From Accumulibacter sp. (lineage in GTDB: Bacteria > Pseudomonadota > Gammaproteobacteria > Burkholderiales > Rhodocyclaceae), in assembly GCA_017302455.1 (NCBI GenBank), contig JAFLDO010000020.1, positions 24,124 to 88,123 of the forward strand: DNA of 64,000 nt. The letters run 5' to 3'. Each line of letters starts with the position of its first letter. Within the stretch, counting starts at the first letter, position 1. Under the pieces are notes generated by a model. It searched no databases. It was not told the origin of the DNA and saw only the letters and a program-made list of their open reading frames with translations. The position numbers and the translations under genes are program-made. Below, one piece after another: positions 46,050 through 55,169 of this stretch.

Positions 46050-47054
46050 GTGAACCTGCCCGTCGCCCGTTACCACGTACTGCACGAAACGATCTACACC
46101 TACGAGAACCCGGTGTCGCTGTCGCGCCAGTTGCTGCATCTGACCCCGCGCGACTGCTCCTGGCAGCGTTGCCTGGCCCACCGGATCAAGGTCGAGCCCG
46201 AGGTGAGCGCCACGCGCGAGCGCTTCGACAGCTTCGGCAATCCGGTGCGCGAGCTGGCCATCGAGTTCCCGCACAGCAGTCTCGCCGTGCGCGCGGAAAG
46301 CACCATCGAAGTCCTGCCGCACTTGCCCGCCGGTACGCTGGCAACGTCGGCGCCCGCGGCACGGATGGCCGCTGGTCGCAGCGGCTCCGCCGTCAGGTCG
46401 GTGACCTGCATGTGCGCATCGCCAGCCTGGGAGAAGGTGCGCGATGCGCTGGCCTACGGCGCTCGTCCGGTCCTTCTCGACGCCAGCCGCTTCCAGTTCG
46501 AGTCGCCTTTCGTGCGGGTCAAGCATGAGTTCGCCACCTATGCGCGCGAGTGCTTCACCCCCGGCCGCCCGGTCCTGGAGGCCGTCCAGGCACTGATGAG
46601 CCGCATCTACGACGAGTTCGAGTTCGACCCGGAAGCGACCACCGTCGCCACCCCGGTACTCGAGGTGCTGGCGCAGAAACGTGGCGTCTGCCAGGACTTC
46701 GCGCACCTGATGCTGTCCTGCCTGCGCTCGCAGGGCCTGGCCGCGCGCTACGTCAGCGGCTACCTGCTCACCCAGCCGCCACCCGGGCAACCGAGAATGG
46801 TCGGTGCCGACGCTTCGCATGCCTGGGTGTCGGTGTATTGCCCGGAAATCGAAGGCGGTCGCTGGGTGGACTTCGATCCGACCAACAACCTGCTGCCGGA
46901 TACCCAGCACATCACGCTGGCCTGGGGCCGCGATTTCGCCGACGTTTCGCCGCTGCGCGGCATCATTCTCGGCGGAGACGACCACGAACTCGATGTCGCC
47001 GTCACGGTGACACCGATCGCCGAAACCGGCGCAGAAGAGCTGGCGCTGTCCTGA
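46050..47054 (+). CDS. Transglutaminase-like cysteine protease family protein
   Basis: A 334-residue protein with an N-terminal beta domain (VARYHVLHETIYTYENPVSLSRQ). The transglutaminase core has catalytic Cys in KRGVCQDFAHLM (about 214), His in GADASHAWVSV (about 257) and Asp in WVDFDPTNN (about 274). It starts with GTG 46050, five bases after the ATP-grasp/alpha-E gene. This pairing recurs widely and suggests that the two act on the same peptide or peptide-like product, with the transglutaminase fold acting as a peptidase or amidase. No secretion signal is visible. A poorly conserved insert of about 30 residues lies around 95-125. Confidence 0.9.
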   Translation: MNLPVARYHVLHETIYTYENPVSLSRQLLHLTPRDCSWQRCLAHRIKVEPEVSATRERFDSFGNPVRELAIEFPHSSLAVRAESTIEVLPHLPAGTLATSAPAARMAAGRSGSAVRSVTCMCASPAWEKVRDALAYGARPVLLDASRFQFESPFVRVKHEFATYARECFTPGRPVLEAVQALMSRIYDEFEFDPEATTVATPVLEVLAQKRGVCQDFAHLMLSCLRSQGLAARYVSGYLLTQPPPGQPRMVGADASHAWVSVYCPEIEGGRWVDFDPTNNLLPDTQHITLAWGRDFADVSPLRGIILGGDDHELDVAVTVTPIAETGAEELALS

Positions 47055-47322
47055 CGAGGGGAAGCGGTCGGAATCACGGCCCTTCGTCTTCGCCGGAAAA
47101 GGCAGTTCTGTCTTCCGCAGGCGCTGCAGGCTGAACGGAGACAAGTTCTGACTGGGAGCAAGCATTGATGGAGACCATCGGTAGCGCATGCCTGTGGGAA
47201 TTTTCTTGCTTTCGAGCAGCCTGTAACTCTGCCGGCATGACCGGGCCAACGCTCGCCGCGACGCCGCTCGCCGCTCGCATTGCTGCGCGTCACCGGCGCC
47301 CGCATCCCCTGGCGAGGCAATC
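47055..47322. other. Intergenic region before the P-type ATPase
   Basis: These 268 bases hold no credible gene and no clear terminator or promoter. The run 47090-47250 is slightly less GC-rich than its surroundings, as expected of a regulatory stretch. Confidence 0.3.
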
Positions 47323-49995
47323 ATGAACCCGATAATTCGCCCGTGGCACACCCTGTCGGCCGCTGACGCCGCCGACGCGCTGGCTGTCGATGCGGTCGCC
47401 GGCCTGAGCCTGACCGATGTCACCGAGCGGCTCGCCCGGCATGGCGAGAACAGGCTCAGCGAGACGCGCCCACGTCCCCTCTGGCTGAAGTTCCTCGATC
47501 AGTTCAGGAACTTCCTGGTCGTCGTGCTGGTGTTCGCGGCGCTGCTCGCCTGGGCCATCGGCGACGTCAAGGATGCGGTGGTGATCCTCGTCGTCGTGCT
47601 GCTCAATGCCGGCCTCGGGTTCTGGCAGGAGCATCGTGCCGAGCGGACGCTGACGGCCCTCAAGCAGATGCTCGCGGCGCGCGCCCGGGTGCGCCGCGAC
47701 GGGCTGGTGTCCGATATCGACGCGAGTCAACTGGTGCCCGGCGACATCGTCCTGCTCGAGGCGGGCGACCGCGTGCCGGCCGATGGCCGGCTGCTGGTCG
47801 CGCACAACCTGGAGGCCGAGGAAGCAGCGCTGACCGGCGAGTCGCACGCCGTCGGCAAGCACGTCGCGGCACTTGCCGGAGAAGATCTGCCGCTGGGCGA
47901 TCGTGTGAACCTGCTCTTCATGAATACGGTACTCACCCGCGGTCGCGCCGAACTGCTGATCACCGAGACCGGCATGCGCAGCGAGATGGGCAAACTGGCC
48001 GGCATGATCGCCGAGGCGCCCGAGGGCGAAACGCCGCTGCAGCGGCAGCTCGACACCCTGGGCAAGAAGCTGGCCGCCATCGCCGGCGGCGTCGTGACGA
48101 TCATCTTTGTCGTCGATTTCCTGCGTGGCCAGGCGTGGGCCGAGGCGGCAATGACCGCCGTCGCGCTGGCGGTCGCCGCCATCCCCGAGGGTCTGCCGGC
48201 GGTGGTGACGGTTACTCTCGCCGTCGGCATGTGGCGCATGGCAAGGAACCGGGCGATTCTCAAGAAGCTTGCCGCCGTCGAAACGCTGGGCTCGACGACG
48301 GTGATCTGTTCGGACAAGACCGGCACCCTGACCCTGAATCAGATGACCGCCCGCGCCGGCTGGTTTGCCGGCAACGGCTTTTCAGTCAGCGGCGAAGGCT
48401 ATCTTGCCGAGGGCAGCCTGCAGGCGCCGCCCGGACTCGATCTGCGCCCCTTGCTGCTGCCGATGGCCTTGTGCACCGATTCGCGCGTCCGCGACGGCCA
48501 GTTGATCGGCGACCCGACCGAAGGCGCGCTATGGGTCCTCGCCGAGAAGGGCGGTCTGGCGCCCGCCGCCGAGCAGGAGGCGCGGCCGCGCCTTGCGGAA
48601 ATCCCGTTCGACTCGGCGCACAAGTTCATGGCCACCTTCCACGACGCCGGGGAAATGGTTGAGGTACTCGTCAAGGGTGCGCCGGACGTTCTCCTCGCGC
48701 GCTCCTCCCGCTGGCTGAGCGCGAACGGCGAGCAGGCGCTCGACGCCGCCTCCCGCCAGCTCATCGAGAGCAGGAACGACGATCTGGCCGCCCAGGCGCT
48801 GCGCGTTCTGGCGGTGGCACGGCGCCGCATTCCGGCCCAGGAATTCGACCCGGCGGGCGATCTGATGGCCTGGGCCGGCGGGTGGACTTTCCTCGGCCTC
48901 GCCGGCCTGATGGACCCGCCGCGACCTGAGGCAAAGGCGGCGATCGCGCTCTGCCACCAGGCCGGCGTCCAGGTCCGGATGATCACCGGCGACCACAAGG
49001 CGACCGCCGCGGCGATTGCCCGCGAACTGGGCCTCACCGGCGATGTGCTCAGCGGCGCCGAACTCGATGCGCTCGACGACGCGGCGCTGGCCGCGCGCAT
49101 CAACGCCATCGCCGTCTTCGCGCGCGTCTCGCCGACCCACAAGGTGCGCATCGTGCGCGCTCTGAAAGCCGTCGGGCATGTGGTGGCGATGACCGGCGAC
49201 GGCGTCAATGACGCGCCGGCACTGAAGGCGGCCGATATCGGCGTGGCCATGGGCATCACCGGTACGGCGGTGACCCGTGAGGCGGCGACGCTGATCCTCA
49301 CCGACGACAACTTTGCGACCATCGTCCGCGCCGTCGAGGAAGGGCGCGTGATCTACGACAACATCGTCAAGTTCGTGCGCTTCCAGCTGTCGACCAACAT
49401 CGGCGCCCTTCTCACAGTGCTTACCGCGACGCTGCTCGGCTGGCCCGCGCCTTTCACGGCGATCCACCTGCTGTGGATCAACATCATCATGGATGGCCCA
49501 CCGGCGATGACGCTCGGCGTCGAACCGGCACGCCCCGGCCTGATGCGCGACCCGCCACGATCGCAAACCGCGCAGATCCTCGACAGCGGCCGCTTGCTGC
49601 GCCTGGCGCTCTATGGCGTGACGATGATGGTCGGCACCCTGTTCATGTTCCGCCATGGGCTCACCGCGCACGACCAGACGTACGCACTGACGCTGGCCTT
49701 CACCACCTTCGTGCTGTTTCAGTTCTTCAATGTCTTCAACGCCCGCGCCGAGCGGGGGAGCACCTTCAACGCCGCGTTCTTCGCCAACGGCAGGCTCTGG
49801 CAGGCGCTCGCCGGCGTGCTCGCGTTGCAGGTGCTGGTGGTCCATTGGGGCCCCGCGCAGAGCGTCTTCGATACCGTCGATCTAAGCTTGCGCGACTGGG
49901 GACTGGCGGTGGCCGTGGCGGCAACGCTCCTGTTTCTCGACGAAGCACGCAAGTGCCTGGGAAAACGTTTCCACGCCCGCGACAGTGGACGATAA
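47323..49995 (+). CDS. P2-type cation-transporting ATPase
   Basis: An 890-residue P-type ATPase. It has an N-terminal cation ATPase segment, the actuator TGES (about 170), the ion-site motif AIPEGLPAVV (about 287), the phosphorylation site SDKTGTLT (Asp about 331), MTGDGVNDAP (about 625) and a C-terminal membrane domain with LLWINIIMDGPPAMTLG. The PEGL motif and organisation place it with calcium/sodium/potassium P2 pumps (PacL-like) rather than heavy-metal P1B pumps; there is no CPC motif or heavy-metal domain. The ion cannot be fixed further. A PsiE-like gene follows. Confidence 0.9.
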   Translation: MNPIIRPWHTLSAADAADALAVDAVAGLSLTDVTERLARHGENRLSETRPRPLWLKFLDQFRNFLVVVLVFAALLAWAIGDVKDAVVILVVVLLNAGLGFWQEHRAERTLTALKQMLAARARVRRDGLVSDIDASQLVPGDIVLLEAGDRVPADGRLLVAHNLEAEEAALTGESHAVGKHVAALAGEDLPLGDRVNLLFMNTVLTRGRAELLITETGMRSEMGKLAGMIAEAPEGETPLQRQLDTLGKKLAAIAGGVVTIIFVVDFLRGQAWAEAAMTAVALAVAAIPEGLPAVVTVTLAVGMWRMARNRAILKKLAAVETLGSTTVICSDKTGTLTLNQMTARAGWFAGNGFSVSGEGYLAEGSLQAPPGLDLRPLLLPMALCTDSRVRDGQLIGDPTEGALWVLAEKGGLAPAAEQEARPRLAEIPFDSAHKFMATFHDAGEMVEVLVKGAPDVLLARSSRWLSANGEQALDAASRQLIESRNDDLAAQALRVLAVARRRIPAQEFDPAGDLMAWAGGWTFLGLAGLMDPPRPEAKAAIALCHQAGVQVRMITGDHKATAAAIARELGLTGDVLSGAELDALDDAALAARINAIAVFARVSPTHKVRIVRALKAVGHVVAMTGDGVNDAPALKAADIGVAMGITGTAVTREAATLILTDDNFATIVRAVEEGRVIYDNIVKFVRFQLSTNIGALLTVLTATLLGWPAPFTAIHLLWINIIMDGPPAMTLGVEPARPGLMRDPPRSQTAQILDSGRLLRLALYGVTMMVGTLFMFRHGLTAHDQTYALTLAFTTFVLFQFFNVFNARAERGSTFNAAFFANGRLWQALAGVLALQVLVVHWGPAQSVFDTVDLSLRDWGLAVAVAATLLFLDEARKCLGKRFHARDSGR

Positions 49996-50091
49996 TGGCG
50001 GGCCTGGATGCCCACGGCGAGCCGAAGGACAACAGATCGACGACATCGACGCTCACCGGGACGGAGGTTTTTCGAATCATGGGAGGCAACA

Positions 50092-50574
50092 ATGAATGGC
50101 CAGGAAGCAGACACTGAAGCGTCAGGGAAAGCCATTCCCGACGAGCCGCTGATCCGCCACCTGCGCGGCAGCATCCGCCATGCGGCGCGCGTGCTGGCGG
50201 TACTGATGGTCCTGGTGATCTGGTGGGGCGTCGCCGACGTGGTCTATGTGCTCTACAGCCGGGTCAGCGTGCACCCCTACTATCTGCTCGAAATCAGCGA
50301 CATTCTCGCCACCTTCGGCGCCTTCATGGCCGTGCTGATCGCCATCGAAGTGTTCGTCAACATTGTCAGCTACCTGCAGGAAGACGGACTGCACCTCGAC
50401 ATCGTTCTCGCCACCGCCTACATGGCGGTTCTGCGCAAGATCGTCATCCTCGATTACAAGGAAATCAGCCCGGACTACGTCTATGCGACGGCGGCACTGG
50501 CGCTGGCACTGTCGGTCGGCTACTGGTTGACCAGATCGCTGCACCCAATCCCGGCGAGGCCACCTGGCCAGTAA
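50092..50574 (+). CDS. PsiE-family membrane protein
   Basis: A 160-residue protein with four hydrophobic segments. It has the family segments LLEISDILATFGAFMAVLIAIEVFVNI and TAYMAVLRKIVILDY. E. coli PsiE is induced by phosphate starvation; the biochemical role is unknown. GGGAGG at 50081-50086 supports ATG 50092. It lies 96 bases after the P-type ATPase and 23 before the propeller-GGEEF gene. No PHO-box was recognised. Confidence 0.82.
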   Translation: MNGQEADTEASGKAIPDEPLIRHLRGSIRHAARVLAVLMVLVIWWGVADVVYVLYSRVSVHPYYLLEISDILATFGAFMAVLIAIEVFVNIVSYLQEDGLHLDIVLATAYMAVLRKIVILDYKEISPDYVYATAALALALSVGYWLTRSLHPIPARPPGQ

Positions 50575-50597
50575 GCGCAGCCAACGAAGGTAGCGCA

Positions 50598-53500
50598 ATG
50601 GGACTTCTGCCGCTGCTCTTCGTCGCCCTCATTGCCGCCACTTCGGCCCTGGCCGATACGCTGGCTTGTCCGAATGTCGACAACCCGCTTTTCGAGCCTC
50701 GCTTCGAGTCGGTCGGTGTCGGCATCATTCCGCGCTACGTGGTGCCGACGGTGGCGCAGGACCGCGCCGGATTCCTGTGGATAGCGACGGGCGACGGTCT
50801 GGTTCGCTTTGACGGCTACCGCTTTCGCCCGCAGGAGCGCAAGACGGCGGACCCGGCCGCGCGCAACCTGGGCTGGATCCGCGCCTTGCTGGCCGGACGC
50901 GATGGCCGCCTGTGGATCGGCACCGAGTCCGATGGACTGACGGTCTATGACCCGGCGAGCGAGACCGTCACCTCCTTCACTGGCGGCAGCAACGACAACG
51001 GCGGCGTGATGCCGACCATTCGCGCTCTGGTCGAAGACAGTGCCGGCGGCATCTGGGTCGGTAGTGAAGGAGGCGGACTCGATCGCTTCGATCCGCGCAG
51101 CGGCAGCTTTTCCCACCACCGGCAGTCGACCCAGCCGGGCGGCCTGCCCGATGACCGGGTGCAGGCACTGCTGATCGACCGTCAGGGAACACTGTGGGTG
51201 GGCACCTGGGCGGGTTTGAGCCGCCGCCAACCCGGCAGCGATCATTTTGAGCCCGTTTTCTCGGGCAAGACGGCCAGAGGCGGCGCCAGCCTGGCGGGTC
51301 GCATCGTGCAGGCCTTGTTCGAGGCGTCGGACGGGCGTATCTGGGTCGGCACGCAGCAAGGTGACCTGGCTATCGTCGATCCAGCCACGGCAACGGGTCA
51401 GTTGCTCGAGCACGCCCCGGGCGTTGCCAACCGTGGCGCGGTGTCGAGTCTGGTCGAGGCAGGTGGACAGATGTGGGTGGGCCGTTCCTCGGGAATCGAG
51501 CTGTATGACCCGCGCCGAGGCTGTCTGGTGCAGCGACTGCAGCACGACCTGCGCAAGCCAGCGGGTCTGGCGGGCAATGAGGTGACGCTGCTGATGCGCG
51601 ATCACGCCGGCCTGATCTGGGTCGGCGGCTTGGGCCTGGGCCTGCAACGGCACGATCCCACCAATCGCAGCATCTGGCTGCGCGGTGCCGATACTCAGCC
51701 GGGCAGCCCGCTTTCTTCGCCGGACGTGCGCAGCTTGCTGCAACTCGACAACGGCGAGATCTGGGCCGCCTCGCACAAGGGTGGTGTCGCCGTACTCGAC
51801 CGACAGCTACGCGTCACCGGCGCCGTATCGCCGCAGGCTCCTGAGCCAGCCCGGCTAGCCGGGCACGCCAGCGGGCAGTCCCAGCCGCTCGTCCGCGTCG
51901 AGGAGATGCTGCAAGCACGCGATGGCACGATCTGGCTGGGAGTCGATTCAAGAATCTATCAGTTCAGTCGGGAGCGCCGGCAGTTGCGAAGCCTGCCGCA
52001 TCGAGGAGGGGTAACTCGACGCTTCCTGGAAAGCACCGATGGCTCCTTATGGGTGGCCACGCAGGATGGCCTCTACTGTTTGCGCCCCGGCACAGGCGAA
52101 GTTGTCCGCATCAACCAGCAGGAAGGGAAGCCACTGCGCGCCGAAATCAACGCCATCGTCGAGGCGCCTGACGCAAGCATCTGGGTGGGCAGTGCCAAAG
52201 GGCTCTATCGCGTCGCCGCCGGGGCCAGCGAACTGCAGCCCGTCGACGCGGCAACGGGATCCGGCCTCGCCAACATCATCGTCATCGGGCTGCTCTTTGA
52301 TCGGCGACAGACCTTGTGGTTGGACACCGCGGTCACCGGTCTGCATCGCATGACTCGCTGGGATGGCGAGCGCGCGACCTTCGAGCGGATCAGCGAACGC
52401 CATGGCATCGTCACACGACCCTTTGGCGGCAATCTGCTGGAGGATGAGCGAGGGCGCATCTGGACGCAAATGTACGTCTATGACCCGGCGACGGACCGGC
52501 TCGACGAGTTGACCGCCGCCGACGGCGCGGATCTCGGCACCGGCTGGTTTCAGGCTCATGCCAAGACGGCTGACGGCCGACTGCTGTTCGGCGGCAGCAG
52601 GGGAATCCTGGTGGTCAAACCTGAGAGCTTCGACGCCTCCGACTACTCGCCACCACTGGTGGTTTCCGAGCTGACCATTGACGGCCAGCGCCAGCCGGCC
52701 GGCCGCCTTCAGGACGGACTGGATCTGGCGCCACCGCAACGCGGCTTCACCCTGACGTTCGCGGCACTCGACTACAGCGATCCCGGCCGCCTGCGTTACG
52801 CCTACCGCTTGCACGGTTTCGACACGGACTGGATCGCCACCGGCGCCGATTCCCGTGTGGCCAGCTACAGCAACCTCGACCCCGGCGACTATGTCCTGCA
52901 AGTGCGTGCCACCAACCGCAGCGGCTTCTGGAGTCCGCACGAACTGGCCATCCGGGTGCGCATACAGCCCGCCTGGTGGGAAACCGGGTGGTTCCGCATG
53001 AGCTTGCTCGCCCTGCTGGCGGCAATGGTCTATGCCCTGGTGCAGTTACGCACACGCCATCTGCGGGCGCGCCAGATCGAACTCGAACGTACCGTGCACG
53101 AGCGCACCGCCGACCTGGAGAAGCTGACGCAGGCGCTGCAGCGGGAGTCGGCGGCACTCGAGGAGTCCAGCCTGACCGACCCCCTGACCGGCTTGCGCAA
53201 CCGGCGCTTCGTGGCCCTGCACATCGAGGCCGATGCTGCCCTGGCGGTGCGCGAGTACGCAAGCCACGCAAGCTACGGGGCAAGCTTGCGCGACGATGCC
53301 GGGCTGATCTTCTTTCTCATCGACATCGACCATTTCAAACAGGTGAACGACGATTACGGGCATGCGGGGGGCGATGCCGTGATCGTGCAGATGGCCGCTC
53401 GCCTGCGCAGCGTTTTCCGCGACACCGATTATCTGGTTCGCTGGGGTGGCGAAGAGTTCCTGGTGGTCGCGCGCGCGACGCCGCGCACGCATGCCGCCGA

Positions 53501-53843
53501 GTTGGCCGAGCGGGCGCGGGCGGCTGTCGCTGACCAGCCTTTCGCGCTTGACGATGGCCGCTTGCTGAGCAAGACCTGCTCGATCGGCTTCTGCTGTTTT
53601 CCACTGTCAACGCAGTATCCGGCCGCTCCAGCCTGGGCAGCGGCGGTCAATATCGCCGATGCGCTGCTCTACGCCGTCAAGCTGGCCGGCCGCAACGGCT
53701 GGATGGGAGCGCTCGGCACGCGTGACGAAACCCCCGAAGCCCTCCTCAGCTGGTTGCGCCGGCCCGTCGCCGACTGGGTTCGCTCAGGAAATCTGGAGGT
53801 CGTCCGCTCGCCGGTTTCACGCACGCCCGGCCACGGCCCGTAG
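50598..53843 (+). CDS. Two-component-regulator-propeller / Y_Y_Y / GGEEF diguanylate cyclase
   Basis: A 1081-residue membrane sensor. It has a signal peptide (1 to about 20), about a dozen propeller repeats (for example GLWIGTESDGL-like units such as DGRLWIGTESDGLTVYD) up to about residue 680, and a Y_Y_Y domain (about 692-795, with YRLHGFDTDW and LDPGDYVLQVRATN). A membrane helix (about 800-820), a coiled coil and a GGDEF domain follow. The active motif is WGGEEF at about 949, with an RDTD inhibitory site five residues before it, so it should be active and product-inhibited. The periplasmic propeller presumably binds a ligand, possibly a glycan; none can be named. ATG 50598 follows a GAAGG element. 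Confidence 0.92.
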   Translation: MGLLPLLFVALIAATSALADTLACPNVDNPLFEPRFESVGVGIIPRYVVPTVAQDRAGFLWIATGDGLVRFDGYRFRPQERKTADPAARNLGWIRALLAGRDGRLWIGTESDGLTVYDPASETVTSFTGGSNDNGGVMPTIRALVEDSAGGIWVGSEGGGLDRFDPRSGSFSHHRQSTQPGGLPDDRVQALLIDRQGTLWVGTWAGLSRRQPGSDHFEPVFSGKTARGGASLAGRIVQALFEASDGRIWVGTQQGDLAIVDPATATGQLLEHAPGVANRGAVSSLVEAGGQMWVGRSSGIELYDPRRGCLVQRLQHDLRKPAGLAGNEVTLLMRDHAGLIWVGGLGLGLQRHDPTNRSIWLRGADTQPGSPLSSPDVRSLLQLDNGEIWAASHKGGVAVLDRQLRVTGAVSPQAPEPARLAGHASGQSQPLVRVEEMLQARDGTIWLGVDSRIYQFSRERRQLRSLPHRGGVTRRFLESTDGSLWVATQDGLYCLRPGTGEVVRINQQEGKPLRAEINAIVEAPDASIWVGSAKGLYRVAAGASELQPVDAATGSGLANIIVIGLLFDRRQTLWLDTAVTGLHRMTRWDGERATFERISERHGIVTRPFGGNLLEDERGRIWTQMYVYDPATDRLDELTAADGADLGTGWFQAHAKTADGRLLFGGSRGILVVKPESFDASDYSPPLVVSELTIDGQRQPAGRLQDGLDLAPPQRGFTLTFAALDYSDPGRLRYAYRLHGFDTDWIATGADSRVASYSNLDPGDYVLQVRATNRSGFWSPHELAIRVRIQPAWWETGWFRMSLLALLAAMVYALVQLRTRHLRARQIELERTVHERTADLEKLTQALQRESAALEESSLTDPLTGLRNRRFVALHIEADAALAVREYASHASYGASLRDDAGLIFFLIDIDHFKQVNDDYGHAGGDAVIVQMAARLRSVFRDTDYLVRWGGEEFLVVARATPRTHAAELAERARAAVADQPFALDDGRLLSKTCSIGFCCFPLSTQYPAAPAWAAAVNIADALLYAVKLAGRNGWMGALGTRDETPEALLSWLRRPVADWVRSGNLEVVRSPVSRTPGHGP

Positions 53844-53909
53844 GGTGGCGAGAGCGTCGATGCGCAACGCCCCGCCCGGTCCGCCCGCGCGCAGAACGGG
53901 CCGGCCCGC

Positions 53910-54137
53910 TTACTGAAAGCGGCAGGCGCCGGGGCCGTCAGGGTGCCCGCAACTTCCGCAGGGGCCGGGCAGATCCTTGGCGCCGGCAGCAGCGCCGGTG
54001 ACGGCGGCGAAAGCCGAAAGCTTCTTGTGCAGGTCCTTGCTGTGGCAGTCCGGGCACTCCGGTGCGGGCGAGGACTGGCGTACCAGCTTCTCGAACTCCT
54101 TGCCGCAGGACGTGCAGGCGTATTCGTAGATGGGCAT
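53910..54137 (-). CDS. FmdB-family zinc-ribbon protein
   Basis: A 75-residue protein with the FmdB start MPIYEYACTSCGKEFEKLV and a second pair CPDC, together a zinc ribbon. A C-terminal CGSCGHPDGPGAC segment adds cysteines, as in several betaproteobacterial members. Family members are small putative regulatory proteins without a firm function. It is the last of three small minus-strand genes. Confidence 0.88.
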   Translation of the reverse strand: MPIYEYACTSCGKEFEKLVRQSSPAPECPDCHSKDLHKKLSAFAAVTGAAAGAKDLPGPCGSCGHPDGPGACRFQ

Positions 54138-54260
54138 GCTATCGCTGCTCCTGGTGGTTCCGAGATGATCCTTGAAACGAGGCGGCTGTCCGCAGGTCTC
54201 GCAAGCCGAGCAGAAGGAGCGCGCAGGCGGTCCCCCGTCCGACCCGGGAAATCGACGCCC

Positions 54261-54497
54261 TCAATATCCTCGTTGCTGCTGCTGTTTGCCCTTGATGTTG
54301 CCAACCGTTCCGCCAACGACGCCGCCGATCGCTGCGCCGGTCCAGCCACTGCCGCCCGAGATCGCCGCAATGCCGGCCCCAGCGGCCGCGCCAATTGCCG
54401 CCCCACTGACGGTTCCCTGCTGCTGCGGCGTCATGTTCGTACACCCCATGCCGACCAATGTGACAGCGAGTACCAAAGCCAATCCCGTCTTCTTCAT
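54261..54497 (-). CDS. Glycine-zipper lipoprotein
   Basis: A 78-residue protein with a lipoprotein signal (LVGMGC, lipidated Cys about 19). A glycine-zipper region, GAAIGAAAGAGIAAISGGSG and GAAIGGVVGGTVGNIKG, follows, then a glutamine-rich end. Glycine-zipper lipoproteins insert in or line the outer membrane; the exact role is unknown. It lies 12 bases after the next upstream exported protein, so the two are probably cotranscribed. Confidence 0.85.
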   Translation of the reverse strand: MKKTGLALVLAVTLVGMGCTNMTPQQQGTVSGAAIGAAAGAGIAAISGGSGWTGAAIGGVVGGTVGNIKGKQQQQRGY

Positions 54498-54509
54498 CTC
54501 TCATCTCCG

Positions 54510-54902
54510 TTACTTGGTCGGGGGCAGTGCTGGAAGGACCAACTCGAACCAGATGGTTTCCACCACCGGTCGCTGCAACTGCTCGGGATGCGCCGCATAC
54601 CACTTGTCCAGCGCGCCGAGCACGCCGACCAGCGTTTGGCCCTTCATCCCCCTGGCAACGCGTGGCGAAAAACCCGTTTCGGTCACCGATGGATTGTCGG
54701 CGTAATATGCCGCCTCGACCTGAACCACGTTGGCGAGACCGATGAGATAGGCCTTCTTCACGTCGTCGCTGGACTTTGTCCAGTGCGTGCCATCAACCAG
54801 TGGCACTTCGTCCGCACCGGCGCCTCCACAGCTCAGCAGCAATGCGAAACAAGCGGCCTTGGCGGCACGCCGCAAGTTGCGGAAACCGGAATCTGCAATC
54901 AT
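54510..54902 (-). CDS. Exported protein of unknown function
   Basis: A 130-residue protein with a signal peptide (about 1-30, ending GGAGAD). The mature part includes DGTHWTKSSDDVKKAYLIGLANVVQVEAAYYADNP and a later LVGVLGALDKWYAAHPEQL. I do not recognise the family with certainty; the pattern suggests a small helical periplasmic protein. ATG 54902 is chosen because GGAG lies just upstream of it; a GTG five codons earlier is an alternative. It precedes the glycine-zipper lipoprotein. Confidence 0.72.
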   Translation of the reverse strand: MIADSGFRNLRRAAKAACFALLLSCGGAGADEVPLVDGTHWTKSSDDVKKAYLIGLANVVQVEAAYYADNPSVTETGFSPRVARGMKGQTLVGVLGALDKWYAAHPEQLQRPVVETIWFELVLPALPPTK

Positions 54903-55169
54903 CTTCTTCCACTCCACGACGGGGACCTAGAGGTTACCATGTGGCGACGATCGCTTGAAGTGCAAGCGGCGCTGGGCAGGCGGGCAGGTGCCTGCCACTT
55001 GCCTTCGCACACAGCCGCCCGCCGACAAGCCGAGGCGCGCTGACCACTGAGTGGAAGGGCATCACGAACCATTACGAACGCGCCAGGGAGCAGCGTGTCA
55101 GAAGGATGCTCCACATACCCCACGCCATTCGCTGCGGCGCGTGGCAACCGGCGATACGAGGTTCCTACG

